This document shows, one piece after another, positions 8,246-16,974 of a stretch of DNA of 64,000 nucleotides. Made by a program: the position numbers and the translations under genes. A model generated the notes under the pieces. The model was not told the origin of the DNA. It did not search any database and worked only from the letters and a program-made list of their open reading frames with translations. Each line of letters begins with the position of its first letter. Positions within the stretch are counted from its first letter, which is position 1. Origin of the DNA: Candidatus Mediterraneibacter vanvlietii (lineage in GTDB: Bacteria > Bacillota > Clostridia > Lachnospirales > Lachnospiraceae); assembly GCA_019113645.1 (NCBI GenBank), contig DXGZ01000048.1:1-64000 (forward strand). The letters run 5' to 3'.

Positions 8246-9325
8246 TTATTCGTTCTGATCACCAAAAATTACAGCAACTTTTCCACAGTCGCCTTTTGCC
8301 ATGAGCTGATAAGCCTCGCCCGCCTTCTCGATCGGGAACTCATGTGTGATCAGGTCTTCCGGATGGATGCCCCATCTTACAAGACGCTCTACCAGTTCTT
8401 CCATTCTCCACAGGCTGGTTACCCATGATCCGTAGATCGTCTTCTGTCCGTGAATGATATCCGGGCTCGGTGTGAAATTGCATGTGCCGCCTTCTCCTAC
8501 GAACGCGATCTTGCCCCACTCTCTCGTAGCGCGGATTGCAAGCTGGCGTCCCGCATCGTTTGCGCTGCAGTCGATGGCACGCTCAACACCATGTCCGCCT
8601 GTCACTTTGAGAATATTGTCAAGGGCATCGTCACCCGGTGTAAATACTTCGTCCACAAGTCCGAGTTTCTTCGCGAGATCGATTCTGTACGGATTCATCT
8701 CGACACCGATCAGATGATTTGCGCCCATTGCTTTCGCCAGCATGAGAGCTGCCAGTCCGACCGGTCCCAGACCTGTTACAAGAACTGCGTCATTTCCGGA
8801 GATGCCGATCTTCTCGATTGCCTCATAAACCGTACCGAATCCGCATGCTACCTGTGCTCCGTCCTTGTATGTAAGCTCGTCCGGAAGGGCGATCAGGTCT
8901 TTCTCTTCTGCGAGGATATACGGAGCCATTCCTCCGTTTCTCTGCCATCCGTAAGCGCGGCGGAACGGGCTCTTACAGGAAATGTAATAACCTCTCCGGC
9001 AGTCGTTGCAGACGCCGCATCCGGAAATGTGGTACACAATGACACGGTCGCCTTTTTTGAACCTGCGCAGTCCTTCGCCCTCTTCCACGATAACGCCGCA
9101 CGGCTCATGTCCTGCTACCATGCCCGGAATATATCCTTCCGCGCCTTTTCCTGTATGTTCTCTGTAGATGCAGCGGATATCGCTTCCGCAGATCGTTGTG
9201 GCTTTGGTCTGGATCAGCACCTCGCCGTGACCCGGTTTCGGGATCTCAAATTCTTTCATCTCCACTGAACTGTTTCCCGGAAGAGTTGCTCCGACCATTG
9301 TTTTTGGAATCATTTTTACAGCCAT
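8246..9325 (-). CDS. zinc-dependent alcohol dehydrogenase (sorbitol/threonine dehydrogenase type)
   Basis: A 359-residue MDR-family dehydrogenase. The catalytic zinc site is C in TTICGSDIRC, GHEPCGVI, and the structural zinc site is the cysteine run CGVCNDCRRGYYISC. A Rossmann motif (VLVTGLGPVGLAALMLAKAM) binds NAD(P). The chosen start (9325) has an AGGAGG 7 bp upstream; a longer frame to 9346 lacks one. A minus-strand -10 (TATAAT, 9366-9371) lies just upstream. The divergent AraC-type gene is the likely regulator of this gene and the aldo-keto reductase behind it. The pair suggests polyol or sugar-alcohol interconversion, but the substrate is not evident. Confidence 0.9.
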   Translation of the reverse strand: MAVKMIPKTMVGATLPGNSSVEMKEFEIPKPGHGEVLIQTKATTICGSDIRCIYREHTGKGAEGYIPGMVAGHEPCGVIVEEGEGLRRFKKGDRVIVYHISGCGVCNDCRRGYYISCKSPFRRAYGWQRNGGMAPYILAEEKDLIALPDELTYKDGAQVACGFGTVYEAIEKIGISGNDAVLVTGLGPVGLAALMLAKAMGANHLIGVEMNPYRIDLAKKLGLVDEVFTPGDDALDNILKVTGGHGVERAIDCSANDAGRQLAIRATREWGKIAFVGEGGTCNFTPSPDIIHGQKTIYGSWVTSLWRMEELVERLVRWGIHPEDLITHEFPIEKAGEAYQLMAKGDCGKVAVIFGDQNE

Positions 9326-9468
9326 GATTTTACCTCCTGTTTGCACTGTTTTTCTTTCTGATTCTATTATATCAGAGCATTTTCATACCGTAAGAGACAG
9401 CCGCGACAAAAGCAGAAAATTCATGTCGCATCAGCGAAGGTCCTGTCTTTTTTTCGAAGGTGTTCCTG

Positions 9469-9497
9469 TTGTCCTTCCCTGAAAAATGGGCTATAAT
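9469..9497 (+). promoter_or_regulatory. promoter of the AraC-type regulator
   Basis: TTGTCC (9469-9474), a 17-bp spacer and TATAAT (9492-9497), about 83 bp before the start codon. It lies in the divergent region shared with the alcohol dehydrogenase operon. Confidence 0.65.
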
Positions 9498-9579
9498 CAG
9501 GAGAGATTATACTCTGCTGTATTTCATCTCCACAGCGCAGCGGAGAATATAAATTCAGCACCGCGAAAGGAAACCAGGA

Positions 9580-10470
9580 ATGCAGAACACTACACAGAGA
9601 AACGGAAAATTCTATGACAAGATCAATCTCTCATTCCCCATCGGAAACATCAGGTGTCATGCCCTGAAGTTTTCTTTTGAGCATCTGACCAGATCCTTTC
9701 CCAGCCACAGCCACAGCAGCAACAGCTGGGAGATTCACTATATTCCTTACGGGAAAGGGACTATCACTCTGAATCATTTTTCCTGCGACGTCGGTCCGGG
9801 ATCTTTCTTCATCAACGGTCCGCATATGGAACACTCACAGACGCCGGATCCGGATGATCCCATGACCGAATACTGCATCTATCTGAAATTCGACCCGAAG
9901 AACCGTCCGCTTGTCCAGAAGCAGAACCCGGAGTTTTTAAACCGTTTTCTCTCCACCGACCATTTCATCGGTCAGGACAAGCAGAACCTGCATCCGCTTA
10001 TGCAGTCGCTGTTCCGGGAACTCGAAAGCACAAACATCGGTTATCATACCCTTCTGGAATCCCTGCTGACTCAGCTTCTCGTGCTCAGCGTGAGGAATCT
10101 GGAGCTTCCGGGATATGCGGAACCGACAGCGGAATCCTCAGTCGCTGACCGGAATTATCTTATTATAGAAGAATACTTCCTGTATGAGTATCAGGATCTT
10201 ACACTGGAGAAACTCTCCTCCCGGCTCGGCTTAAGCCACCGGCAGACAGAACGTCTCCTCCAGAAACACTACGGCATGACTTTCCTTCAGAAAAAATTCG
10301 AGGCCAAGATGTCGGCCGCGCTGATTCTTCTGCAGGATCCATCCAACAGTATCACAGAGATCTCCGTCCAGCTCGGCTACTCATCCGTGGAGCATTTCTC
10401 CGCGGCTTTCCGCAAATATTACGGCATCTCCGCCAGTGAATGGAGAAAGCTGCACGGCGGCGGGATGTAA
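9580..10470 (+). CDS. AraC-family transcriptional regulator
   Basis: A 296-residue regulator. Residues 30-110 form a cupin-like effector domain with the pattern SFPSHSHSSNSWEIHYIPYGKGTI, and residues 195-296 carry two helix-turn-helix motifs (LTLEKLSSRLGLSHRQTERLLQK, then ITEISVQLGYSSVEHFSAAFRKYYGISASEWR), the AraC/XylS signature. An AAGGAAACC site precedes the start. It is divergent from the dehydrogenase/aldo-keto reductase pair, which suggests it controls them in response to a small sugar-like ligand. Its last codons lie inside the convergent terminator hairpin. Confidence 0.92.
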   Translation: MQNTTQRNGKFYDKINLSFPIGNIRCHALKFSFEHLTRSFPSHSHSSNSWEIHYIPYGKGTITLNHFSCDVGPGSFFINGPHMEHSQTPDPDDPMTEYCIYLKFDPKNRPLVQKQNPEFLNRFLSTDHFIGQDKQNLHPLMQSLFRELESTNIGYHTLLESLLTQLLVLSVRNLELPGYAEPTAESSVADRNYLIIEEYFLYEYQDLTLEKLSSRLGLSHRQTERLLQKHYGMTFLQKKFEAKMSAALILLQDPSNSITEISVQLGYSSVEHFSAAFRKYYGISASEWRKLHGGGM

Positions 10471-10492
10471 ATTTCCTCCGCTGTGCAGCTTT
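10446..10492. terminator. bidirectional terminator between the AraC gene and ppk1
   Basis: AAAGCTGCACGGCGG pairs with CCGCTGTGCAGCTTT across the regulator stop codon. It is placed between two convergent genes and can serve both. Confidence 0.6.
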
Positions 10493-10503
10493 CTGTTATC
10501 TGT

Positions 10504-12636
10504 TTATTTCTTTGACCCTCTCCGAAACAGTCCGGCAATCCTGCCGAGCAGTGTGCCTGATTTTTTATTCTTCTGCTGAACCGCGGACGGCCTCCGCGCA
10601 TTCATGGCATTTCTCATAAATGTCTCCTGCGCGTTCACAGCCGGACCGTCCTGTTTTTTCTTCCTGTATGTCCCGTCGCTGCTCATCTCGCGCGCCTTTA
10701 CATTATCAGCCAGCATCACATTCAAATCGTGAATCAGCCGCTTTCTGATCCTCTCATCATAGATCGGGCACGCCACTTCCACGCGGTTCTCCGTATTTCT
10801 CGTCATCATATCTGCAGAACCGATATACACCTTCGCGTCCGCTCCGCTTCCGAACACAAATACACGGGGATGCTCAAGATATCTTCCCACAATGCTTGTC
10901 ACCCTCAGATTCTCTGTCTTTCCCGGAATCCCGGGCAGAATACAGCAGATCCCGCGGACAATCAGATCCACTTTCACACCTGCCTGTGAAGCCTCCGCAG
11001 TCTTCCGGATGAAATCCATATCCGTCACTGAATTCATCTTCATGACAATGCGGCCTTCCCGCCCTCTGGCAATCTCCGCGTCCATCAGTTCCAGTACTTT
11101 CTTCTTAAGCCCTCCCGGCGATACGATCAGATGATGATAGACTCCGTCCAGATTCCCGATGGACATATTTTTGAAAAATACAGCCGCATCCTCCCCGATC
11201 TCCTGGTCTGATGTAATAAGAGAATAATCTGTGTACATCTTCGCTGTCTTTTCATTGTAATTTCCCGTGCCCACCTGGGTTATGTAGCGTATCTCGTTCT
11301 TGTTCCGATAGGTAATCAGACAGATCTTGGAATGTACTTTGTATCCTTCAAATCCGTAAATCACCCGGCATCCCGCCTCTTCCATGCGTTCGGACCAGTC
11401 GATATTATTCTGCTCATCAAACCGGGCGCGCAGCTCGATCAGAACTGTGACTTCTTTCCCGTTCTCCGCTGCCGCGCACAGATATTCCACAAGCCTTGCC
11501 TTCTTCGCCAGCCGGTAGATCGTGATCTTAATCGTCATTACATCCGGATCTGCCGATGCCTCGCGGATAAGCTGAAGGAAGGGATCCATGCTCTCATAGG
11601 GATAAGAGAGAAGCACGTCTTTTCGTTTTACCTGCTCCATCACATTCCCGTCCGCAAGGAAGCCCGACGGCTGCGGCGAGAAAGGCGGATCAATCAGCGC
11701 GCGCTTCATGGATTCCGGAATCTTATCCGCTATGGCGAAGATAAATCCCAGCTTCATCGGCATCTTCGTGCGGAATATGCACGCCGGAGTGATTTTAAAC
11801 CGGTCGCAGAAATATTTCTCCATCTCTTTTCCAAGTGTATGCGCAGTCTCAAGACGCACAACCGCCATTCTTCTCCGCTTATGAAGCGTCTCCTTCATGA
11901 CACGGCGGAAATCCTCGTGGTCCGCAAACGCCTCGTCATCCGGCGACACATCGGCGTTTCTCGTCACACAGATATAGTTCTTGTCTGAGACCTGATATTT
12001 GTCGAACACAAGCTCCAGATATTCCATAATCACCTTCTCCATCCGGATATAGCGGATATCATGCCCTGGCAGATAAAGGATATCTGAAATATACTGAGGC
12101 ACAGGAACGATCCCCAGCATCTGATCATTTCCCATTCTCAGGTTCGCCACCACATAAATCTCTTTATTCAAAAGATGCGGAAACGGGTGGTTGCTGTCCA
12201 CAATCTGCGGCGACAGCACGGGCAGCACCTGTTCTTTAAAATATTTTTTTACGAACTTCTTTTCCTGCTGCTCAAGCTCTTTAAAGTCAAGACCGCACAC
12301 ACCGTAGGGCTGGAGCTGCTTTTTGATCTCCGCATACGTCTTGTCGCGCTCTTTGTAAAGAGGCGCCACTGCCCGGTAGATCGCGTCCAGCTGCTGCATC
12401 GGCGTCATCCCCGATCTGCTGTCCACTTTCTTATTATCCACAGCTGCCATATCATAAAGACTGCCTACCCGGATCATGAAAAATTCGTCCAGATTGCTCG
12501 TAAATATGGCAACAAACTTCATTCGCTCCATGAGTGGAACACTCTCATCTCTGGCTTCCTCCAGCACTCTCTGGTTAAACCGGAGCCAGGACAGTTCCCT
12601 GTTCTGCGTATAATCCAGTACTTCCTGCTTACCCAT
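10504..12636 (-). CDS. ppk1: polyphosphate kinase 1
   Basis: Polymerises the gamma-phosphate of ATP into polyphosphate. The order of domains matches PPK1: N-terminal helical domain (NRELSWLRFNQRVLEEARD, SNLDEFFMIRVGSL), a head domain, then two phospholipase D-like catalytic domains with the phospho-accepting His in GYKVHSKICLI and the second conserved His in YLEHPRVFVFGSG. At 710 residues it has family length. The ATG at 12636 (MGKQEVLDY) is preferred over 12660 because conservation starts there and a GAGGAAG site lies upstream. The C-terminal 40 residues are basic and low in complexity. Confidence 0.94.
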   Translation of the reverse strand: MGKQEVLDYTQNRELSWLRFNQRVLEEARDESVPLMERMKFVAIFTSNLDEFFMIRVGSLYDMAAVDNKKVDSRSGMTPMQQLDAIYRAVAPLYKERDKTYAEIKKQLQPYGVCGLDFKELEQQEKKFVKKYFKEQVLPVLSPQIVDSNHPFPHLLNKEIYVVANLRMGNDQMLGIVPVPQYISDILYLPGHDIRYIRMEKVIMEYLELVFDKYQVSDKNYICVTRNADVSPDDEAFADHEDFRRVMKETLHKRRRMAVVRLETAHTLGKEMEKYFCDRFKITPACIFRTKMPMKLGFIFAIADKIPESMKRALIDPPFSPQPSGFLADGNVMEQVKRKDVLLSYPYESMDPFLQLIREASADPDVMTIKITIYRLAKKARLVEYLCAAAENGKEVTVLIELRARFDEQNNIDWSERMEEAGCRVIYGFEGYKVHSKICLITYRNKNEIRYITQVGTGNYNEKTAKMYTDYSLITSDQEIGEDAAVFFKNMSIGNLDGVYHHLIVSPGGLKKKVLELMDAEIARGREGRIVMKMNSVTDMDFIRKTAEASQAGVKVDLIVRGICCILPGIPGKTENLRVTSIVGRYLEHPRVFVFGSGADAKVYIGSADMMTRNTENRVEVACPIYDERIRKRLIHDLNVMLADNVKAREMSSDGTYRKKKQDGPAVNAQETFMRNAMNARRPSAVQQKNKKSGTLLGRIAGLFRRGSKK

Positions 12637-12721
12637 TCCTTTTTTCTTCCTCTCATTCACACACTGCTTATTTACATCGTTTACTGATTCAGATGATACT
12701 GCTGCGGTTTACCCCCGTATT

Positions 12722-13594
12722 TCATTCTCCTGCGTCATCCAGATATTTCATCAGATCATCCATCCATTCTTCCATATATTCATATCCGTGTTCATAAAAT
12801 TCATGGAGATTTGATCGGTTGCGCTCCAGCCTCGATACCGGCTTCACCTGTGGACGCAGGATAAATATCTTCCCCTCTCTCTCGAGCTGATCCAGATAGT
12901 TCATCGTCTTATTGTACTCAAAACTCCTCCTGAAAATGGTTCTCAACAGATTCGGATATGATTTATATGCCTTTCGGTACACCCGCTGCATGGTCGGCGA
13001 CATCACTTTTTTCCGATAGCCCTGACGCTTTGTCAGGATAACAACGATCTTCTCATTCTCCAGCTTCTGCGCATGGCGAATCGGCACGGAATCCGCCAGT
13101 CCGCCGTCCAGATAAGGCACATCATCGATATTGACAATCGGCGTAAGCAGCGGCATGCTGCAGGACGCCCGGCAGATCTTCATCAGGCGCTGCCTGTCAT
13201 GATCCTCGGTCATATATTCCGCCTTTCCGGTCATGCAGTTGGTTGTCACAATCTCACATGTGATCTCCGAGTTAAAATATGTGTCATAATCAAATGGTAT
13301 GACTTCATTCGGATATTTGTCAAAGATCAGATCCATGTTCATCAGGCTTTTCTCCTTGACAAAATCACGAATGCCATAATAATAATTACCGCTCTTATCC
13401 AGTGGAATCATACAGTCCCGCGTTCTCCCCGGCTGCCGGGACACATAGCCCACCGCATTGCAGGCGCCGGCCGACACGCCGATCACATGAGACATATATA
13501 CATCCTGTTCCATAAGATAATCCAGAGCCCCGGATGTGAAAACTCCCCGGGTAGCCCCTCCTTCCAATACCAGTGTTGCTTTCTTTATCGTCAT
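12722..13594 (-). CDS. patatin-like phospholipase
   Basis: A 290-residue patatin-fold acyl hydrolase with a Ser-Asp dyad. Visible are the oxyanion loop LEGGATRGVF, the nucleophile elbow GVSAGA (GxSxG) and the catalytic Asp in YLDGGLADSVPI (DGG). No signal peptide is seen, so action in the cytoplasm, probably on membrane lipids, is likely. The chosen start (MTIKKATLVLEGG) has an AGAGGT site; a 25-codon extension to 13669 runs into MITE-like copy C and is not supported. Confidence 0.9.
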   Translation of the reverse strand: MTIKKATLVLEGGATRGVFTSGALDYLMEQDVYMSHVIGVSAGACNAVGYVSRQPGRTRDCMIPLDKSGNYYYGIRDFVKEKSLMNMDLIFDKYPNEVIPFDYDTYFNSEITCEIVTTNCMTGKAEYMTEDHDRQRLMKICRASCSMPLLTPIVNIDDVPYLDGGLADSVPIRHAQKLENEKIVVILTKRQGYRKKVMSPTMQRVYRKAYKSYPNLLRTIFRRSFEYNKTMNYLDQLEREGKIFILRPQVKPVSRLERNRSNLHEFYEHGYEYMEEWMDDLMKYLDDAGE

Positions 13595-13633
13595 TGCCGT
13601 AACCTCTTTTCTCAGTCTTGATCCTTCCTGATA

Positions 13634-13716
13634 TGGTAACACTTCAGTCCGCGCCGCTCGAAAAATCATGCAGGCATGATTTTCTCTCCCGTACAGCCCA
13701 TGACTGAACTGCTACA
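13634..13716. repeat. MITE-like element, copy C (short, inverted)
   Basis: The reverse complement reads TGTAGCAGTTCAGTCATGG, then GGGAGAGAAAATCATG, a CATGATTTTTCGAGC arm and an end GGACTGAAGTGTTACCA. This matches the first 80 or so bases of copy B at 33819 with the right half deleted. Its ends are imperfect inverted repeats (GGTAACACTTCAGTCC / GACTGAACTGCTACA). It lies upstream of the patatin gene. Confidence 0.55.
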
Positions 13717-13877
13717 ATATATTATATACTGTTTTTTCCGGTTCGGAAACCCCTTGCCTTTTTCCCCTCTTCCGTGTTAATATAAGCGATGGCGCATACA
13801 AATGTGATACATTTCGTTTCATATATATGCGGGTACCCTGTCAATCTATTTCTGAGTATAATTAAGGAGATATTACA

Positions 13878-15512
13878 ATGATCAGTGCAAACAACGTAAC
13901 ACTCCGCGTAGGAAAAAAAGCCCTTTTTGAAGATGTCAACATCAAATTCACCGAAGGAAACTGCTACGGTCTGATCGGAGCGAACGGAGCAGGCAAATCA
14001 ACCTTTCTGAAGATCTTATCCGGCCAGCTTGAGCCGACCAAAGGCGAGATTGCCATCACTCCCGGAGAGCGTCTCTCGTTCCTGCAGCAGGATCATTTTA
14101 AATATGATGAGTTCCCGGTTCTTGATACAGTTATCATGGGCAACGCGCGACTCTACGAAATCATGAAGGAAAAAGAAGTCATCTACGCAAAAGAAGACTT
14201 TACAGATGAAGACGGCATCAGGGCGAGTGAGCTGGAGGCAGAGTTCGCCACCATGAACGGATGGGAAGCAGAATCCGATGCAGCCACCCTCTTAAACGGT
14301 CTCGGTATTGATACAGAGCTTCACTATAAATATATGAAGGATCTGACCGGTCCGGAGAAAGTCAAAGTGCTCCTCGCGCAGGCACTCTTCGGCAACCCGG
14401 ACATTCTGCTCCTCGACGAGCCGACCAACCATCTGGATCTTGACGCGATTGCATGGCTGGAAGAATTTCTTATCAATTTTGACAATACTGTGATCGTGGT
14501 CTCCCATGACCGTTACTTCTTAAATAAAGTATGTACACAGATCGCTGATATTGATTACGGCAAGATTCAGCTCTACGCAGGAAACTATGATTTCTGGTAT
14601 GAATCCAGCCAGCTTCTGATCCGCCAGATGAAAGAGGCGAACAAGAAAAAGGAAGAAAAGATCAAAGAGCTGCAGGAGTTCATCTCACGTTTCAGCGCCA
14701 ATGCTTCCAAATCAAAGCAGGCGACATCCAGAAAACGTGCGCTTGAGAAAATCCAGCTTGACGAGATCAAACCATCCAGCAGAAAATATCCGTACATTGA
14801 CTTCCGCCCGAACCGCGAGATCGGAAACGAGGTTCTCACTGTTGAAGGTCTTTCCAAGACAATCGACGGCGAAAAGATCCTGGACAATATCAGCTTCACG
14901 CTGGGGCACGATGACAAGGTGGCATTCGTCGGAAGCAACGAGCTTGCCAAAACCGTGCTCTTTAAAATCCTGATCGGTGAGATGGAACCGGACGAGGGAA
15001 CTTACAAATGGGGTGTTACCACTTCCCAGGCTTATTTCCCGAAGGATTTCGGAGGTGAATTCGACAGCGACTACACAATCACCGAATGGTTGACACAGTA
15101 CTCCGAAGAAAAGGATGTAACATATGTGCGCGGTTTCCTCGGCAGAATGCTCTTCTCCGGAGAAGACGGCGTCAAGAAAGTCAACGTACTTTCCGGAGGC
15201 GAGAAGGTTCGCTGCCTCCTCTCCAAGATGATGATCTCCGGAGCCAATGTCCTGCTGCTCGATGAGCCGACCAACCACCTGGACATGGAAGCGATCACAG
15301 CACTGAACAACGGCCTGATCAAATTCCCGGGAGTCCTGCTCTTCACTTCAAGAGACCATCAGATCGTGCAGACAACCGCCAACCGCATCATGGAGATCGT
15401 GCCGGGCGGACACCTTATCGACAAGATCACGACCTATGACGAGTATCTTGAGAGCGATGAGATGGCAAGAAAGAGACAGACATACACTGTGCAGACAGAA
15501 GAGGATGATTAA
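13878..15512 (+). CDS. ABC-F family ATPase (YbiT/YkpA type)
   Basis: A soluble protein of 544 residues with two ABC ATPase domains and no membrane segment; ABC-F proteins act on the ribosome. NBD1 has Walker A GANGAGKST (34-42), Walker B LLLDEPTNHLDL (177-188) and SHDRYFL, but its signature is LTGPEKVK instead of LSGGE. NBD2 has a good signature (LSGGEKVR, 438-445) and Walker B, but its P-loop is GSNELAKT (352-359) and the H-loop is SRDHQ. The linker (about 240-310) is charged and coiled. The start has an AAGGAGA site. Housekeeping translation factor rather than resistance protein is the more likely reading. Confidence 0.88.
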   Translation: MISANNVTLRVGKKALFEDVNIKFTEGNCYGLIGANGAGKSTFLKILSGQLEPTKGEIAITPGERLSFLQQDHFKYDEFPVLDTVIMGNARLYEIMKEKEVIYAKEDFTDEDGIRASELEAEFATMNGWEAESDAATLLNGLGIDTELHYKYMKDLTGPEKVKVLLAQALFGNPDILLLDEPTNHLDLDAIAWLEEFLINFDNTVIVVSHDRYFLNKVCTQIADIDYGKIQLYAGNYDFWYESSQLLIRQMKEANKKKEEKIKELQEFISRFSANASKSKQATSRKRALEKIQLDEIKPSSRKYPYIDFRPNREIGNEVLTVEGLSKTIDGEKILDNISFTLGHDDKVAFVGSNELAKTVLFKILIGEMEPDEGTYKWGVTTSQAYFPKDFGGEFDSDYTITEWLTQYSEEKDVTYVRGFLGRMLFSGEDGVKKVNVLSGGEKVRCLLSKMMISGANVLLLDEPTNHLDMEAITALNNGLIKFPGVLLFTSRDHQIVQTTANRIMEIVPGGHLIDKITTYDEYLESDEMARKRQTYTVQTEEDD

Positions 15513-15556
15513 AATTAAGGCTTTTCTTTTTCCGATTAGTCTGCTATAATATAAAA

Positions 15557-15584
15557 GCTGTGGACAGTTCCGGCTGTCCACAGC
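15557..15584 (+). terminator. terminator after the ABC-F gene
   Basis: GCTGTGGACAG and CTGTCCACAGC form a perfect 11-bp stem with a 6-base loop, 45 bp after the stop codon. The following T run is poor. Confidence 0.55.
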
Positions 15585-15609
15585 AGTATCATTCAATTCA
15601 TATTGTTAT

Positions 15610-15695
15610 GGAGACGTATCGAAGTGGTCATAACGGGGCGCACTCGAAATGCGTTTGCCCTCCGGGGCACGAGGGTTCGAATCCCTCCGTCTCCG
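15610..15695 (+). tRNA. tRNA-Ser (anticodon CGA)
   Basis: 86 nt with acceptor pairing GGAGACG / CGTCTCC and discriminator G. The anticodon stem GCGCA/TGCGT encloses the loop CTCGAAA, giving anticodon CGA for UCG codons. It has the long variable arm of class II tRNAs (TTGCCCTCCGGGGCAC region) and a T loop GGTTCGAATCC. CCA is not encoded. Confidence 0.95.
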
Positions 15696-15789
15696 CTCTT
15701 ATGAAAGCTGGGAAACCTTAATTTTATTGGGGTTTCCCATTTTTTGTTTATTGTATCTATATTATCTCTTTTTACTATTTATATAGATT

Positions 15790-16503
15790 TTACCAACACT
15801 TACTACAAGCACCATACCCCTGTGCTTCAGCCGATGATCTGGAAACCTGTCTTGCATTATTAGGATTCATGTTTCCGCAATTTGGTATACTATGATATTT
15901 TGATCCAGTAGCAGATAGCCAAACCATTCCCCCACTTGAATCATCACTTGTACTTTCCCAACTACTATTTGATGATGAAGCTGTGCTTGATGCTGTAGCT
16001 TGCAAAGATGAAACTTGAGATTTTAATTCTTCATTTTCTGCGGATAAAGTATCATATTTCTCTTGCAGGTCGGTAAGTTGAGTATTCAGGGTATCTATTG
16101 TTTCCTGCTGATTCTGATAATTTTCAAGTTCAGCCTTTAAAGCATCATAATCGCTATCTAAATTATCATACCGAGCAGAAAGCTTATCAAAATCGCTTTG
16201 CAGTTCTTCATAGTGTTCTGTCTGATCCTGAAGCTGTTTTGCCATTGACTCTCGTTCATTTACAGCAGATGATACATTACCGTTCATTGCCAAAAGCAAA
16301 ACAACAAGACAAGCTACAACCCCAACCAATACTTTATTTCTAAGAACATACTGTTTTGCCTTTTGTAATCTTGATTTTTTCTCTGGCTGATCGTTCAAAG
16401 ATTTTCCGCAGTAAGGACATATATAGTCTGCTCCTTCGATATGCGTTACATCTTTTTGGCAATGTGGACACTTAATCATTTTATTCTTTTCATTTTCTTC
16501 CAT
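15790..16503 (-). CDS. zinc-ribbon, membrane-anchored coiled-coil protein of unknown function
   Basis: Residues 12-38 hold a zinc ribbon (CPHCQKDV, CPYCGKSL). One membrane helix (VLVGVVACLVVLLLAMNG) follows near residue 55, then a long coiled coil (about 80-165), a Ser-rich linker, and a compact C-terminal segment (WLSATGSKYHSIPNCG, GYGACSKCW) with four spaced Cys/His positions resembling the Ada-type metal-binding fold used in secreted proteins. The C-terminal part would lie outside the cell if the helix spans once. Its base composition is lower in GC than its neighbours. Function unknown; it may be part of an acquired segment beside tRNA-Ser. Confidence 0.75.
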   Translation of the reverse strand: MEENEKNKMIKCPHCQKDVTHIEGADYICPYCGKSLNDQPEKKSRLQKAKQYVLRNKVLVGVVACLVVLLLAMNGNVSSAVNERESMAKQLQDQTEHYEELQSDFDKLSARYDNLDSDYDALKAELENYQNQQETIDTLNTQLTDLQEKYDTLSAENEELKSQVSSLQATASSTASSSNSSWESTSDDSSGGMVWLSATGSKYHSIPNCGNMNPNNARQVSRSSAEAQGYGACSKCW

Positions 16504-16634
16504 AGCATGAAGTCCCCCATATATTTTTCATGCCCATTCCAGATAACACCACATTATCTAACAAATTTATTTTATCACACAATATATAGAATTTGTTGAG
16601 AAATTAACTCTACACTGGAATTTAAAATTTAGCA

Positions 16635-16746
16635 ATAATATAAGCGTAATTATTTTGGATGGGCGGTGTATCCATCATCTCAGGTACTCTTTGCAGAGTG
16701 CGTCGGGAACCATTTCCGACCTCAAAATAATCACGCTTAGTATTAT
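16635..16746. repeat. 112-nt multi-hairpin element
   Basis: The ends form a long imperfect stem (ATAATATAAGCGTAATTATT pairs with AATAATCACGCTTAGTATTAT, few mismatches). Inside are three hairpins: GATGG/CCATC (16658-16676), ACTCT/AGAGT (16686-16699) and GTCGGGAA/TTTCCGAC (16702-16720). The cloverleaf-like arrangement could be a structured RNA or a non-autonomous mobile element with foldback ends. No ORF lies inside. Only one copy is seen in this window. Confidence 0.55.
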
Positions 16747-16857
16747 CTGTATATCCTCATTATCTGGAATAAAAATACTATAACACAAAATCCACTGCGT
16801 TACTATCACTATTCGCAAATCCACACTCCCTCACCAGGAAACTTTTTCTGCCTTATT

Positions 16858-16929
16858 TTCGACTTTTAAGGTCGAAAAAAGTCGAATTCTTTCTCTTGTC
16901 TGCCATATTCTTCCATTTTACGATATTAT
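16858..16929 (+). promoter_or_regulatory. Spo0A-box cluster and long-spacer promoter
   Basis: Three copies of the Spo0A core hexamer lie here: TTCGAC (inverted, 16858-16863), GTCGAA (16871-16876) and GTCGAA (16881-16886), the last two 10 bp apart. The promoter TTGTCT (16896-16901) - 22 bp - TATTAT (16924-16929) follows, with the unusually long spacer known for Spo0A-activated sigma-A promoters such as spoIIG in Bacillus. The boxes match the core only (consensus TGTCGAA). Confidence 0.5.
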
Positions 16930-16974
16930 GGGTGTGCCGGAGAACAGTGTTCTCAAATTAGAGAGGACAAAGAG

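Larger units (their letters stand above)
16504..16974. other. non-coding 470 bp before the Spo0A-like gene
   Basis: No coding sequence is apparent. The stretch holds the folded element at 16635-16746 and, further on, three GTCGAA-type Spo0A-box cores and a long-spacer promoter for the next gene. The remainder (about 16747-16850) is AT-rich with no recognisable signal. Confidence 0.6.

Noticed and set aside
8450-9268. Long plus-strand frame opposite the alcohol dehydrogenase
   Set aside because: Shadow of a well-supported gene with both zinc motifs.
13857-13862. TATAAT just before the ABC-F start
   Set aside because: It is only 15 bp from the start codon and overlaps the ribosome-site region; no -35 at the right distance. 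A weaker pair further upstream (TTGCCT, 18 bp, TAATAT, about 13753-13782) is more plausible but not firm.
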